Source of the DNA: Eutrophovita sp913057845
GTDB taxonomy: Bacteria > Pseudomonadota > Gammaproteobacteria > Burkholderiales > Eutrophovitaceae
Length of the DNA stretch: 64,000 nucleotides
Assembly (NCBI GenBank): GCA_963925895.1
Contig: CAWUVH010000004.1
Location: forward strand, 1-64,000
Reading direction: 5' to 3'
The notes under the pieces were generated by a model, which was given only the letters and a program-made list of their open reading frames with translations, was not told the DNA's origin and ran no database searches. A program made the position numbers and the translations under genes. How positions within the stretch are numbered: position 1 is the stretch's first letter; each line of letters begins with the position of its first letter. Of this stretch, positions 38,677-50,785 are shown one piece after another.

Positions 38677-39603
38677 ATGCCGCATAGTTACAATGGAATT
38701 TTACTATTAGATAAGCCCTGCGGCATGTCTTCCAATCGCGCCCTACAGCAAGTGAGGCGGCTATTCGGAAACGCAAAAGCGGGATATGCGGGAACGCTCG
38801 ATCCGCTAGCCTCGGGGTTACTGCCCATTTGTATCGGAGAGGCAACTAAGTTCATCAGCTTCTTTAGTGATTCAAGTAAATCGTACGAGTCAACTGTAAG
38901 GCTTGGCTACCGGAGTACAACGGGTGACGCCGAGGGTGACCTGTCACAAACTAACCTTACACCGATTGATGACGCTGGATTGGACACCGCCGTTACATTG
39001 TTTACCGGCGATTCAGACCAGTTGCCACCAATGCACAGTGCGATAAAGGTCGATGGTAAGCCTCTATATAAATTGGCTCGTCAAGGTAAAACCATTCCGC
39101 GTGCCAAGCGGCGAATCACGATTCACTCATTATCCATCGTTAAGAAGGCAGATGATGTGCTGAAACTCTCTGTCTCGTGCTCTAAAGGTACGTATATTAG
39201 AGTGCTTGCTGAGGATATTGCACTGAGCTTGGGTACGGATGGCTATTTGACGTCATTAAGACGCACGGGCTTAGGTGATATCTCTATTTCTGAAGGTATT
39301 ACCATTGAGCAGATCGAAAAAGAAGAATTAGATTTTAGGGTTAAGCTACTGAAAAATATAGATTTTTCCCTATCGCATTTACCTCGAGTTTCGCTGATGC
39401 CGAACCTCGAGCGGGGATTTACGAATGGAGTTGAGACAGAAATACCGTACTCAGAATGTGCTGCTGGAGCTGTTTCGGTTTACACGCATGACGAAATTTT
39501 CGTGGGACTGGGTGATTTAACTGATACCGGCTTACTAAAAGCTAAGCGTTTGATGTCGCAAGAGTATATCGAGAGCGCTCGTAATACTACGATTGTTAAC
39601 TAA
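38677..39603 (+). CDS. truB: tRNA pseudouridine(55) synthase
   Basis: TruB makes pseudouridine 55 in the T loop of tRNAs. The 308-residue protein shows GILLLDKPCGMSSN, the catalytic Asp in GYAGTLDPLASGLLPI and KSYESTVRLGYRSTTGD. A GGGGG/AAGG ribosome site lies before the ATG. Confidence 0.96.
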   Translation: MPHSYNGILLLDKPCGMSSNRALQQVRRLFGNAKAGYAGTLDPLASGLLPICIGEATKFISFFSDSSKSYESTVRLGYRSTTGDAEGDLSQTNLTPIDDAGLDTAVTLFTGDSDQLPPMHSAIKVDGKPLYKLARQGKTIPRAKRRITIHSLSIVKKADDVLKLSVSCSKGTYIRVLAEDIALSLGTDGYLTSLRRTGLGDISISEGITIEQIEKEELDFRVKLLKNIDFSLSHLPRVSLMPNLERGFTNGVETEIPYSECAAGAVSVYTHDEIFVGLGDLTDTGLLKAKRLMSQEYIESARNTTIVN

Positions 39604-39618
39604 TTACAGTTTATGCTG

Positions 39619-39624
39619 TATAAT
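39619..39624 (+). promoter_or_regulatory. Possible rpsO promoter -10
   Basis: A perfect TATAAT lies 33 bp before the rpsO ATG. No good -35 is seen at normal spacing, so this is tentative. Confidence 0.35.
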
Positions 39625-39656
39625 TCGCGCTTTTTTCACCGTTAGGAAAAGTATTA

Positions 39657-39926
39657 ATGTCGATAACTGCTGCGGACAGAGCAAAAACTGTAGGTGACTA
39701 TCAGAAGGCGAAAGGGGACACGGGTTCTCCGGAAGTACAAATCGCTTTACTGACGCAAAGAATCAACCATTTGACCGCTCACTTTAAGGTCAATGCGAAA
39801 GATAACCATTCTCGACGAGGACTTTTAAAAATGGTCAGTCGACGTCGTAAGTTGTTGGACTACGTCAAACGCAATGATGTTGATCGTTACCGCAAGGTGA
39901 TTGAAAGCCTTGGCTTGCGAAAGTAA
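39657..39926 (+). CDS. rpsO: Ribosomal protein S15
   Basis: S15 binds 16S rRNA and helps 30S assembly. It has 89 residues, with the conserved [20 protein letters not shown] and [31 protein letters not shown] (key part [15 protein letters not shown]). A terminator follows at 40002-40029. Confidence 0.98.
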   Translation: MSITAADRAKTVGDYQKAKGDTGSPEVQIALLTQRINHLTAHFKVNAKDNHSRRGLLKMVSRRRKLLDYVKRNDVDRYRKVIESLGLRK

Positions 39927-40001
39927 AACGGTCAGAGGTGAGTATCTCAAGGAGTCAGGGTCAATCCAATTGGAGAAACTTGAGATTTAATTAATTTATA
40001 T

Positions 40002-40029
40002 GGCGCGGGTTGTCCGCGCCTATTTTTTT
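40002..40029 (+). terminator. rpsO-pnp intergenic terminator
   Basis: Stem GGCGCGG/CCGCGCC with 5-nt loop and a TATTTTTTT tract. The first ATG of the long pnp frame (40000) falls within this hairpin, so it cannot be a normal start. Confidence 0.85.
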
Positions 40030-40041
40030 GAGGTTACGATT

Positions 40042-42186
40042 TTGAAAGCTACGAAAAAAACGATTCAATATGGTGCACACGAGTTAACTATAGAGACCGG
40101 TGAAATTGCGAGACAAGCGTCTGGCTCGGTTGTAGTCTCTTTAGGAGAAACAGTGGTTTTGGTGACTGTTGTTGGGAAAAAAGAAGCGAAGCCCGGGCAG
40201 TCTTTCTTTCCCTTGACGGTTGACTATACTGAGAAGACATATGCGGCAGGCAAGATTCCTGGCGGATTTTTTAAGCGTGAAGGGCGTCCCTCAGAAAAAG
40301 AAACGCTCACGAGTCGCTTGATCGATCGTCCCATACGACCATTATTTCCAGATGGTTTTTTAAACGAAGTACAGGTAATTGCGACTGTGATGTCGTCTGA
40401 TCCGGAAATTGATGCGGACATCCCAGCTTTGATTGGTGCGTCGGCGGCTTTGTCGATATCTGGGATTCCATTTGACGGTCCTATCGGTGGGGCGCGTGTT
40501 GGATATGTCAATGGCGAATACGTTATTAATCCATCTGCAAGTCAATTACTAGAGAGTCAATTGAATCTCGTCGTGGCGGGCACTCAGGAAGCTGTTCTGA
40601 TGGTTGAATCAGAAGCTCAGCAACTATCTGAAAGTGTCATGTTAGGAGCCGTGGTTCATGGTCATGAGCAGATGCAAGCCGTGATTAGCATGATTAATGA
40701 TCTGGCCGAAGAAATAGGTAAACCCCTTTGGGATTGGAAGGCACCAGAAAAAGATGCAGTGCTTGAGGCTCGCGTTAAAGAGCTTGCTGAGGCGGGTCTG
40801 CGAGATGCCTATGGAATCAAGGAAAAACAAGAGCGGTCTCAAAAAATTGAGTCAGTCTCTGATGCCGTTATTGATGCGCTGTGTGGTGATTCTGAGGATG
40901 CTTACGATAAAGGAGCTGTTTACGATCAGCTTAAATACATCGAAAAAGACATTGTGCGCAGTCAGATTCTTGCTGGAGAGCCCAGAATTGACGGGAGAGA
41001 TACGCGAACAGTCAGACCTATCTATATCCGTACAGGAGTTTTGCCTCGAACACACGGTTCGGCATTATTCACAAGAGGTGAAACACAAGCTTTAGTGGTG
41101 TCTACGTTAGGCACTGCTCGTGATGAGCAAATCATTGATGCGCTAGAGGGTGAGTATCGCGATCATTTCATGCTGCATTACAATTTCCCACCTTATGCGA
41201 CTGGAGAGGCTGGTCGTTTTGGTGTACCAAAGCGGCGAGAGATTGGTCATGGACGTCTTGCAAAACGTGCGCTATTAGCAGTATTGCCGTCTAAGGAAGA
41301 ATTTGGGTATTCCATTCGTTTGGTCTCCGAAATTACGGAGTCTAATGGTTCCAGCTCAATGGCCTCTGTGTGTGGTGGATGTCTTGCACTAATGGATGCT
41401 GGCGTACCTCTTAAGGCGCATGTTGCTGGAATTGCAATGGGTTTGATTAAGGATGGTGGCCGATTCGCTGTATTGACTGATATTTTGGGTGATGAAGATC
41501 ATCTTGGCGATATGGACTTTAAAGTAGCAGGATCTGAAGCAGGCATTACAGCCCTTCAGATGGATATCAAAATTCAAGGTATTACCAAAGAGATCATGCA
41601 AATCGCACTTCAGCAAGCGAAAGATGCTCGTATGCACATCTTGGAAAAAATGAAGGATGCGATGGGTGACTCGAGAGAAGAGTTGTCTACGTATGCACCG
41701 CGAATGATTCAACTTAAGATCAAGCCAGAAAAAATTCGTGATGTGATCGGTAAAGGTGGTGCAGTGATTCGCGCTATTACGGAAGAGACTGGGACGACTA
41801 TCGACATTCAGGATGATGGCTCGGTGACGATTGCTTGTGTGTCTGCAGCGGGTGGTGAAGCAGCACGTAAGAAAATCGAGGAATTAACCGCAGACGTTGA
41901 GGTCGGTCAAATCTATCAAGGAGAAGTCCTCAAATTGCTTGATTTTGGAGCGATTGTTAGTGTGTTGCCTGGGCGTGATGGTCTGCTTCATATTTCTCAG
42001 ATTGCAGAGGAACGTGTTAATGCAGTATCCGATTATCTTAAAGAAGGCCAAAAAGTCCGTGTCAAAGTGCTTGAGGCAGACGATAAAGGTCGTTTAAGGC
42101 TCAGTATGAAAGCAGCCGTGGCTGAGGATGCAACGCCTGCCGTTGCGCCTGCTGATGCACCTAGTGTCGGGGAAGATTCAGAGTAA
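40042..42186 (+). CDS. pnp: Polyribonucleotide nucleotidyltransferase
   Basis: PNPase is a phosphate-dependent 3'-5' exoribonuclease of the degradosome. The ~714-residue protein has two RNase PH domains ([27 protein letters not shown] contains the core [10 protein letters not shown]), a KH domain ([15 protein letters not shown]) and a C-terminal S1 domain. I chose TTG at 40042 because the ATG at 40000 lies in the terminator stem and GAGGTT sits 6-12 bp upstream of the TTG. It completes the metY-pnp operon series. Confidence 0.95.
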   Translation: MKATKKTIQYGAHELTIETGEIARQASGSVVVSLGETVVLVTVVGKKEAKPGQSFFPLTVDYTEKTYAAGKIPGGFFKREGRPSEKETLTSRLIDRPIRPLFPDGFLNEVQVIATVMSSDPEIDADIPALIGASAALSISGIPFDGPIGGARVGYVNGEYVINPSASQLLESQLNLVVAGTQEAVLMVESEAQQLSESVMLGAVVHGHEQMQAVISMINDLAEEIGKPLWDWKAPEKDAVLEARVKELAEAGLRDAYGIKEKQERSQKIESVSDAVIDALCGDSEDAYDKGAVYDQLKYIEKDIVRSQILAGEPRIDGRDTRTVRPIYIRTGVLPRTHGSALFTRGETQALVVSTLGTARDEQIIDALEGEYRDHFMLHYNFPPYATGEAGRFGVPKRREIGHGRLAKRALLAVLPSKEEFGYSIRLVSEITESNGSSSMASVCGGCLALMDAGVPLKAHVAGIAMGLIKDGGRFAVLTDILGDEDHLGDMDFKVAGSEAGITALQMDIKIQGITKEIMQIALQQAKDARMHILEKMKDAMGDSREELSTYAPRMIQLKIKPEKIRDVIGKGGAVIRAITEETGTTIDIQDDGSVTIACVSAAGGEAARKKIEELTADVEVGQIYQGEVLKLLDFGAIVSVLPGRDGLLHISQIAEERVNAVSDYLKEGQKVRVKVLEADDKGRLRLSMKAAVAEDATPAVAPADAPSVGEDSE

Positions 42187-42208
42187 TTCAGTTATAGTTC
42201 TAAAAAAA

Positions 42209-42233
42209 CCCGCCTGGTGGCGGGTTTTTTTTT
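42209..42233 (+). terminator. pnp terminator
   Basis: CCCGCC-TGGT-GGCGGG stem-loop with A-run before and a nine-T run after. Confidence 0.9.
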
Positions 42234-42273
42234 GATACATTAAACCCAATAGCTTAATTATGGAGATTCATAC

Positions 42274-43950
42274 GTGGATAAAAAAATGAGAAGTGGTGGG
42301 CAAGTGCTTGTGGATCAGCTCATTCACCAGGGGGTTACAGACGCATTTTGTGTCCCCGGTGAGAGTTATCTTGCGGTACTTGATGCTCTGTATTTAAAGC
42401 GGGACCTAATCTCTCTCTATGTGGCTCGACAAGATGGTGGGGCTGCGTTCATGGCAGAGGCGTATGGTAAGGCAACGGGGAAACCGGGTATTTGTTTTGT
42501 GACAAGAGGCCCAGGAGCGACTAATGCCAGTATTGGCGTGCATACGGCGTTTCAGGACTCCAGTCCAATGATTTTATTTGTTGGGCAAGTTGGTGGGGAC
42601 ATGGTTGATCGAGAAGCCTTTCAGGAGATGGATTATCGTCGAATGTTCGGGCAGATGACCAAGTGGGTTACACAAATTGATCGTGCTGAACGCATTCCTG
42701 AGTACGTTGCACGTGCATTTCAAATTGCATGTTCGGGTAGACCTGGTCCCGTAGTACTGGCTCTGCCTGAGGATATGCTCATTGAGTCAGTTGATGTAAC
42801 TGATGCTCAGAAGGTGGTGCGTGCTAAAAATCGTCCCACTGATAAAAGCATCAAAGAAGTGCAAGTGTTGTTTGAACAGAGCAAAAAACCGCTTGTTATT
42901 TTGGGGGGTAGTGGCTGGTCAGAGCGCGCGTGTGAGTTAGTAAAGACCTTTGCGGAAAATAATCACTTGCCTGTCGGATGTTCGTTCCGAAGGCAAGACT
43001 TGTATGATAATCATCACCCAAATTATGTGGGTGATATTGGTATAGGTATTAACCCTCGGTTAGCCGACATGGTTAGGGAGTCCGATTTGCTCTTAGTCCT
43101 GGGGGCGAGGTTAGGGGAGATGACCACAAGCGGATATACGCTCGTTGAGGCTCCAATGCCCAAACAAAGACTCATTCATATACATCCTGGTTTAGAAGAG
43201 CTTGGACGAGTTTTTCAAGGATCAGTATTGATTAATTCAGATATTGAAGAGGCCGTTGATGCGTTAGTATCAATGCCATCTATGGAGCCAACTTGGACGG
43301 CCTGGCTGCAGGACGGTCGTCAGAGTTACCTGAATAATCTTATCCCGCAATCGTCTCCGGGTCCCGTGGATTTGGGGCAAGTGATGGTAGCTTTCAAAGA
43401 TCTGTTGCCTTCAGATGCCGTAATTACTAATGGGGCGGGGAACTTTAGTGGTTGGATCCATCGTCATTGGCAATATGCTGGATATAGAACGCAAGTCGCA
43501 CCAACAAACGGTGCAATGGGGTATGGAGTTCCCTCGGGTGTTGCTGCGAAGGTCGCATTTCCTAACAAGATGGTTGTGAGTGTCTCTGGAGATGGGTGCT
43601 TTCTAATGAATGGTCAGGAAATATCTACAGCCATTCAATACAACCTGAAAATTATTTTTGTCGTTTTTGATAATGGGATGTATGGCACGATTCGTATGCA
43701 TCAAGAACGAGATTATCCAGAGCATGTATATGGAACAGATCTAAAAAACCCTGATTTCGCGGCGCTTGCTAGGGCCTATGGTCTTTACGCTGAAACGATA
43801 AATACGACGGCAGAAATTAGAGGGGCCTTCGAACGCTGTCTGGATCAGACTGTGGCCAGTTTGATTCACATTAAGGTTGATCCAGAGGCAATTACAACTC
43901 GAACAACGTTAACGGCGATTCGTGAACATGCATTATCTAAACAAGGATAA
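42274..43950 (+). CDS. Thiamine-diphosphate enzyme, acetolactate synthase-like
   Basis: A 558-residue ThDP-dependent enzyme with N-terminal (ALS-like) FCVPGESYLAVLDAL and GGAAFMAEAYGKATGKPG, a central domain, and C-terminal GDGCFLMNGQEI...FDNGMYG, the diphosphate/metal-binding motif. It could be an acetolactate synthase paralogue, glyoxylate carboligase-like or another decarboxylase; the substrate is not readable. GTG start at 42274, with GGAG 9 bp upstream. No small regulatory subunit is next to it. Confidence 0.85.
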   Translation: MDKKMRSGGQVLVDQLIHQGVTDAFCVPGESYLAVLDALYLKRDLISLYVARQDGGAAFMAEAYGKATGKPGICFVTRGPGATNASIGVHTAFQDSSPMILFVGQVGGDMVDREAFQEMDYRRMFGQMTKWVTQIDRAERIPEYVARAFQIACSGRPGPVVLALPEDMLIESVDVTDAQKVVRAKNRPTDKSIKEVQVLFEQSKKPLVILGGSGWSERACELVKTFAENNHLPVGCSFRRQDLYDNHHPNYVGDIGIGINPRLADMVRESDLLLVLGARLGEMTTSGYTLVEAPMPKQRLIHIHPGLEELGRVFQGSVLINSDIEEAVDALVSMPSMEPTWTAWLQDGRQSYLNNLIPQSSPGPVDLGQVMVAFKDLLPSDAVITNGAGNFSGWIHRHWQYAGYRTQVAPTNGAMGYGVPSGVAAKVAFPNKMVVSVSGDGCFLMNGQEISTAIQYNLKIIFVVFDNGMYGTIRMHQERDYPEHVYGTDLKNPDFAALARAYGLYAETINTTAEIRGAFERCLDQTVASLIHIKVDPEAITTRTTLTAIREHALSKQG

Positions 43951-43956
43951 CTGGGT

Positions 43957-45531
43957 TTAAAATGTAACTGCTTGCCCATCTCTCCTTGGTTCCGATCCGG
44001 CCGCATAGCCATGCGTTCCTTTCGTAATCATTTGTGCTGCTCCAAAATCATAAGCACCATAGGGCATCATAAGTATCTCGTGCCCAAGAGACTTGAGTCC
44101 GTTCAGTGTTTCTGCCCCAAAAGTCTCCTCAACTAAAAGCTTACCGTCTTTATTCAACTTCCAACGTGGGGCATTCACAAGCGCTTGAGGATCCAAAGAG
44201 TGTTTTGCGAGCGAGCGATATATCTGGAGATGTCCTTGTGCCTGCATGTCACCACCCATAACACCAAAACTTGATAATGGCTGTCCATTTTTTGTGATAA
44301 AACCTGGAATGATCGTGTGAAATGGAAACTTATTGCCATCTACGTAATTGGGATGATTTCTTTGAGTCGAAAAACCAGCAGCTCTATTTTGCAGGCTGAT
44401 ACCGGTGTTGGGGACAACGACCCCAGATCCAAAGCCCATATAGTTAGATTGTATGAGTGAAACCATCATGCCGTTCGAATCTGCAGTGGTCAGGTAGACA
44501 GTGTCCGACGTGACTGGTTGGCGTGTCTTGAGCTTAAGAGCCTTCTTGGTAGAAATGGTAGCGGCAAGCGTCCGGTGTAGCTCCTCAGACAACAAGTCAT
44601 CAACTGTTTTACGCATATGCGAGGGATCACCCACCTCTGAATAGACCTCATGAAGCGCGAGCTTCATTGCTTCTATCTCATTATGGAGTTCTATTAAATT
44701 TGAGTTTTTTGTCAGGTTGCTCTCAAGTTGATTAAGAATGCCGAGAGCGATTAAGCTGGCGATACCTTGCCCGCTAGGTGGAATCTCGTGGAGTTCGAGA
44801 CCCAGGTGATTCATAGAAATTGGGGCGACCCATTGGGGGCTGTGCTCATGAAGATCCGCGAGACTTAATTGTCCGTGATGCTTTTTTGAATCTTCAACCA
44901 TGCGGTGCGCTAATTGTCCTTCGTAGAAATCCTCCCCATGCGTGGCTGCTATCCTTTCCAAGGAGTCTGCATGGTCAGGAAGATAGAATCGATCACCGGT
45001 TTGAGGGGCTTTTCCTTGATTCGTGAAGATACGGTTAAATTCCGCAAACCCATTGAAGCGATCGAGTTGTTTGTGCCACTGGTCCGCAATGATGCTTGAG
45101 ACCAGAAAACCTTCTGTGGCATAACGTATGGCCGGTTCGAATAATTCCTCGAATTTCATGCGACCAAAACGACGTGACAGTTCGACCCACGCTGAGACTG
45201 CTCCGGGTACAGTAACCGACCCCCAACCATCGATTGGCATGGGTTGATCTTGTTTGAAGTCATTATGGCTCCACCCCTTTGGGTACTTCCCTGAGGCATT
45301 CAGACCATGTAACTCGGTCCCATCCCATACGATGCAAAAAGCATCTGAGCCGATGCCGTTCATTGTGGGTTCAACCACCGTGAGTGTGGCGGCGGTCGCA
45401 ATGGCTGCGTCAATCGCGTTGCCACCCCTGCTGAGTATTGTGATTCCAGCCTGGGCTGCGAGTGGCTGAGATGTTGAGACTATATTGTCTCCGTAGATGG
45501 CGCTGCGGTGAGCTTCAGGTCGAATAACCAT
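43957..45531 (-). CDS. ggt: Gamma-glutamyltransferase family protein
   Basis: This Ntn hydrolase cleaves gamma-glutamyl bonds, for example of glutathione. The 524 residues (about 60 shorter than E. coli Ggt, no visible signal peptide) show RGGNAIDAAIATAATLTVVEP, the nucleophile-type Thr in TSDTVYLTTADSNGMMVSLIQS (key SDTVYLTTAD) and the SGVVVPNTGISLQNRA oxyanion region. It runs convergent to the ThDP gene (6-bp gap). Cytoplasmic acylase relatives exist. Confidence 0.85.
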   Translation of the reverse strand: MVIRPEAHRSAIYGDNIVSTSQPLAAQAGITILSRGGNAIDAAIATAATLTVVEPTMNGIGSDAFCIVWDGTELHGLNASGKYPKGWSHNDFKQDQPMPIDGWGSVTVPGAVSAWVELSRRFGRMKFEELFEPAIRYATEGFLVSSIIADQWHKQLDRFNGFAEFNRIFTNQGKAPQTGDRFYLPDHADSLERIAATHGEDFYEGQLAHRMVEDSKKHHGQLSLADLHEHSPQWVAPISMNHLGLELHEIPPSGQGIASLIALGILNQLESNLTKNSNLIELHNEIEAMKLALHEVYSEVGDPSHMRKTVDDLLSEELHRTLAATISTKKALKLKTRQPVTSDTVYLTTADSNGMMVSLIQSNYMGFGSGVVVPNTGISLQNRAAGFSTQRNHPNYVDGNKFPFHTIIPGFITKNGQPLSSFGVMGGDMQAQGHLQIYRSLAKHSLDPQALVNAPRWKLNKDGKLLVEETFGAETLNGLKSLGHEILMMPYGAYDFGAAQMITKGTHGYAAGSEPRRDGQAVTF

Positions 45532-45702
45532 AGTGTGTGTGATGGCCCGTTGAAATCAACTATAATCGTGTCTTGTGAATAATGTCATATTTAAGATTTT
45601 ATTTTTTTGAATGTTGTGTGCGCAGTGGATTCTACTGATTCCGTGATACGTAAGACTCATGCGTTCCATATGATTTCGATAGACATTATCTGAGGACTTA
45701 AA

Positions 45703-46356
45703 GTGGATATAGGTTATTGGATTCAAATGTTGAGCCTCTACGCAATTCCTGCGGTATTGGCAATCACATTGCACGAAGCTGCACACGGATACGCCGCGAA
45801 GCGACTGGGAGACCTTACTGCTTATCAACAAGGTCGTATTACGTTAAACCCTATCAAACATATAGATGTTGTCGGTACGTTGATTGTGCCTGCTGTCCTG
45901 TTGTTGGCGAGTGGCGGAAAAATGGCGTTTGGATGGGCCAAGCCGGTACCGGTAAATTTTGCTGCGCTTAGGAATCCTAAAAAGGATATGTTTTGGGTTG
46001 CTGCGGCGGGGCCAGGAGCCAACCTAATCATGGCTATAGGTTGGGCCTTAATTTTTAAGTTGACGTTGATCATGCCTGAACATTATTTTAGTTCGCCATT
46101 ACTTGAAATGGCTAAAGGCGGGATTTTGATCAATTTAGTGTTGATGGTGTTAAATTTAATGCCAGTGCCCCCCTTAGATGGAGGCCGTATTGCGATCAGC
46201 GTCTTGCCGCATGCATTGGCTTACAATTTAGCCAAGCTTGAGCCATACGGTTTGTTGGTCATCATGCTGTTGATGGCATCAGGTGTGCTCAGTTCCATAA
46301 TGTATCCAATATTGGGATCAATCATTGGGGTTTTATCTTTTGTTTTTGGTATTTAG
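45703..46356 (+). CDS. Site-2 protease family (M50) membrane metalloprotease
   Basis: The 217-residue membrane protein carries the zinc motif TLHEAAHGYAA (HExxH) near residue 23 in the first segment and LMPVPPLDGGRI near 153 as the third ligand region. About five or six membrane segments. The substrate is unknown. GTG start at 45703, with GAGG upstream. It precedes trpS by 12 bp, a common arrangement. Confidence 0.9.
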   Translation: MDIGYWIQMLSLYAIPAVLAITLHEAAHGYAAKRLGDLTAYQQGRITLNPIKHIDVVGTLIVPAVLLLASGGKMAFGWAKPVPVNFAALRNPKKDMFWVAAAGPGANLIMAIGWALIFKLTLIMPEHYFSSPLLEMAKGGILINLVLMVLNLMPVPPLDGGRIAISVLPHALAYNLAKLEPYGLLVIMLLMASGVLSSIMYPILGSIIGVLSFVFGI

Positions 46357-46368
46357 AGGAATGATTTA

Positions 46369-47571
46369 ATGTTTGACGACCGAGTATTATCCGGTATGCG
46401 CCCAACTGGCGCACTGCACTTAGGGCACTACAATGGGGTTTTGGAAAACTGGTTAAAACTCCAGAATGAATACCAGTGTTTGTTTTTTGTGGCGGACTGG
46501 CACGCATTAACGACTCATTACGAGTCTCCTGAAGTGATCGAGAATAATGTTTGGGACATGTTGATCGATTGGTTGGCTGCGGGCATCGATCCATCTCAAG
46601 CTACTTTATTTATTCAGTCGAAGGTTCCGGAACACGCAGAGCTGCACTTGCTGATGTCTATGATTACCCCACTTGGTTGGCTAGAGCGAGTACCGACATA
46701 TAAGGATCAACAAGAGAAACTTTCAGAGAAAGATTTATCAACCTATGGTTTTCTAGGGTATCCATTGCTTCAAAGTGCCGACATATTGATTTATCGGGCC
46801 AATTTGGTGCCAGTGGGTGAGGATCAAGTGCCCCACATTGAGTTTACGCGGGAGATCGCACGTCGTTTTAATCATCTTTACGGCAAAGAAACAGGATTTG
46901 AAGCTAAGGCCGAGACAGCGGTAAAGCAGCTTGGTAGTAAGCGCAGTAAATTGTATCGGGAGCTTAAAAATCGGTATCAAGAACAGGGGGATGACTCAGC
47001 GCTCGATTCAGCTAGGGCGTTACTCGAAGAGGCTGCAAATTTATCTCTCGGTGATCGTGAGCGGCTTTTTGGTTACTTGGAGGGTGGGGGTAAGATGATT
47101 CTATCCGAGCCGCAGACATTACTTACGGCGGCTTCGAAGATGCCTGGGCTAGATGGGCAAAAAATGTCTAAATCCTACAATAATACGATCTCGCTGAGAG
47201 AAGACGCGGCATCTATTGAGAAAAAAATAAGAACGATGCCCACCGACCCGGCGAGGGTTAGGCGGACTGACCCTGGAGATCCAAAAAACTGTCCTGTATG
47301 GCAGCTTCACTGTGTTTATTCGGAAGAGTCAACGAAAACCTGGGTTCAAGAAGGTTGCAAATCGGCAGGTATAGGCTGTATTGAATGTAAGCAGCCGCTG
47401 GTTGCGTCGATAGGTAAAACTTTAGATCCCATTCGCGAACGCGCGCAACAATATATTGATGACCCAGCGCTGATTAGAAATATCATTGCCGATGGTAATG
47501 ATCGCGCTAGAAAGTTAGCTTCAGAGACTATGAAAGATGTTCGCGAGGCTATGGGCTTAGATTACGGTTAG
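46369..47571 (+). CDS. trpS: Tryptophanyl-tRNA synthetase
   Basis: Class I synthetase that charges tRNA-Trp. It has 400 residues, with HIGH-like TGALHLGHYNG near 13-23 and KMSKS in GQKMSKSYNN near 266. It has an extra ~60-residue segment before KMSKS (GSKRSKLYRELKNRYQEQGDD) relative to the ~334-residue enzyme, as in several other proteobacteria. It follows the M50 gene closely. Confidence 0.95.
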   Translation: MFDDRVLSGMRPTGALHLGHYNGVLENWLKLQNEYQCLFFVADWHALTTHYESPEVIENNVWDMLIDWLAAGIDPSQATLFIQSKVPEHAELHLLMSMITPLGWLERVPTYKDQQEKLSEKDLSTYGFLGYPLLQSADILIYRANLVPVGEDQVPHIEFTREIARRFNHLYGKETGFEAKAETAVKQLGSKRSKLYRELKNRYQEQGDDSALDSARALLEEAANLSLGDRERLFGYLEGGGKMILSEPQTLLTAASKMPGLDGQKMSKSYNNTISLREDAASIEKKIRTMPTDPARVRRTDPGDPKNCPVWQLHCVYSEESTKTWVQEGCKSAGIGCIECKQPLVASIGKTLDPIRERAQQYIDDPALIRNIIADGNDRARKLASETMKDVREAMGLDYG

Positions 47572-47585
47572 GCTACGACTATTGG

Positions 47586-48032
47586 TTAATTTTTTTGCCG
47601 CATTATTCGCTGTTGTTCTCTTTGCCAATCTTTCTCTTTGGTCACCGCGCGTTTATCGTGTTGCTTCTTACCTTTCGCCAATCCGACGGAGAGTTTGATT
47701 CTTCCTCCAGAATAATGGAGGTCAAGCGGGGTTAGTGTGTATCCTGAGCGTTCTACTTTGCCTATCAATTTTGCAATTTGTTCGCTGTGCATCAATAATT
47801 TTTTTGTTCGAACAGGGTCCGGCGTTACGTGTGTCGACGCTGAATTTAGAGGGCTGATATGAGAGCCTATTAGAAAAAGCTCACCGCTTCTAATGATGAC
47901 GTAGGATTCCTTCAGCTGACTGCGGCCTGCCCGAATGGCTTTGACCTCCCATCCCTGTAAAGATAGACCGGCTTCGAATTTTTCTTCGATAAAAAAATCG
48001 TGATACGCTTTTTTGTTTTGAATAATGCTCAT
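47586..48032 (-). CDS. smpB: tmRNA-binding protein SmpB
   Basis: SmpB works with tmRNA in ribosome rescue. It has 148 residues: [28 protein letters not shown] at the start (core [13 protein letters not shown]), and the positively charged tail ending in [17 protein letters not shown], which enters the mRNA channel. Divergent from ratA (84 bp). Confidence 0.96.
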   Translation of the reverse strand: MSIIQNKKAYHDFFIEEKFEAGLSLQGWEVKAIRAGRSQLKESYVIIRSGELFLIGSHISPLNSASTHVTPDPVRTKKLLMHSEQIAKLIGKVERSGYTLTPLDLHYSGGRIKLSVGLAKGKKQHDKRAVTKEKDWQREQQRIMRQKN

Positions 48033-48116
48033 TGTGAATTGCTTCGTGGACTAATCGGTATGTTATTCCAAAAAAATTGTCTATGCTGACTAATTCGAGA
48101 TGATAATTGATCTTAT

Positions 48117-48563
48117 ATGCCTATTGTAAAGAAATCCGCTCTCGTACTTCATTCCGCTAACTGTATTTACGATTTGGTTAATGCGGTGGATAGCTACCCA
48201 GACTTTTTACCCTGGTGTGGTGGTGCGACAATTGAAGAGCAATCAGACGCGCATATGATCGCAGAGATAGTCATTGGCTACAGAGGTATCAATAAATCGT
48301 TCAAGACTAAGAATCAGATCGTGAGGCCGACGGAAACCACGAGTGGGCGTATCGAAATGAGTCTGGTTGAAGGGCCGTTTAAGACGCTCAATGGAATATG
48401 GTCCTTTACGCCACTTGAGTCTCATGGGTGTCGAATCGAGTTTGAAGTTCAGTATGAATTCTCGAATGCTTTCGTATCAAAGGTTGTCGGGCCTGTTTTT
48501 AATCAAATCGCAGAAACCTTCGTGGATTCGTTTGTTCGAAGGGCTGAAGAATTGTATGCATGA
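48117..48563 (+). CDS. ratA: RatA/COQ10-type START-domain protein
   Basis: A 148-residue START/polyketide-cyclase fold protein with ANCIYDLVNAVDSYPDFLPWCGG near 15-37, the hallmark of RatA/YfjG. In E. coli the protein was described as a ribosome-association toxin, and its homologue COQ10 binds ubiquinone. It overlaps rnfH by 8 bp. Confidence 0.92.
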   Translation: MPIVKKSALVLHSANCIYDLVNAVDSYPDFLPWCGGATIEEQSDAHMIAEIVIGYRGINKSFKTKNQIVRPTETTSGRIEMSLVEGPFKTLNGIWSFTPLESHGCRIEFEVQYEFSNAFVSKVVGPVFNQIAETFVDSFVRRAEELYA

Positions 48564-48861
48564 GCCTCGTGAAATTAGTGTGGATATTTTATTTGTGACC
48601 GAGAGGCAAGAGTATTCGGAAAGTTTGACTGTCATTTGTCCGATAACAATCGCTGAGGTTTTGGAAAAATCTAGAACCGCGTCCGTCGCGCAAGAACACT
48701 TCGGGAGTAGATCTTTATCTGTTGGTGTGTGGGGTAAGCAGGTGAAATTAAGTGTTTATGCCAAAAATGGTGACCGTATCGAAATCTATCGCGACTTGAT
48801 CGCAGACCCGAAGGAGTTGAGGCGAAGTGGTCGACTGTTGGGAAAACGAAGAGGGCGGTAG
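48556..48861 (+). CDS. rnfH: RnfH-family ubiquitin-like protein
   Basis: A ~101-residue beta-grasp protein (UPF0125/RnfH) with ISVDILFVTERQEYSESLTV, VGVWGKQVKL near 57 and DRIEIYRDLIADPKELRR near 75. Function uncertain. I start it at the ATG at 48556 inside the longer open frame, since the 63 upstream codons overlap ratA and are not family-like. The overlap with ratA implies translational coupling. Confidence 0.9.
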   Translation: MHEPREISVDILFVTERQEYSESLTVICPITIAEVLEKSRTASVAQEHFGSRSLSVGVWGKQVKLSVYAKNGDRIEIYRDLIADPKELRRSGRLLGKRRGR

Positions 48862-48876
48862 TTTTTATCCGATACT

Positions 48877-50726
<1,850 letters not shown>

Positions 50727-50785
50727 TGTTTTGGTGTCTTTTTCAATCCACAATCTAAACTAACTGAAATCGGCAGCATAAATTC

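Noticed and set aside
40000..40041. Pnp starting at the ATG at 40000 ([12 protein letters not shown])
   Set aside because: This ATG is in the stem of the rpsO terminator and the residues are unlike any PNPase; TTG at 40042 has a binding site.
48367..48555. A longer RnfH from 48367
   Set aside because: The extra 63 codons overlap ratA in a different frame and have no family match.
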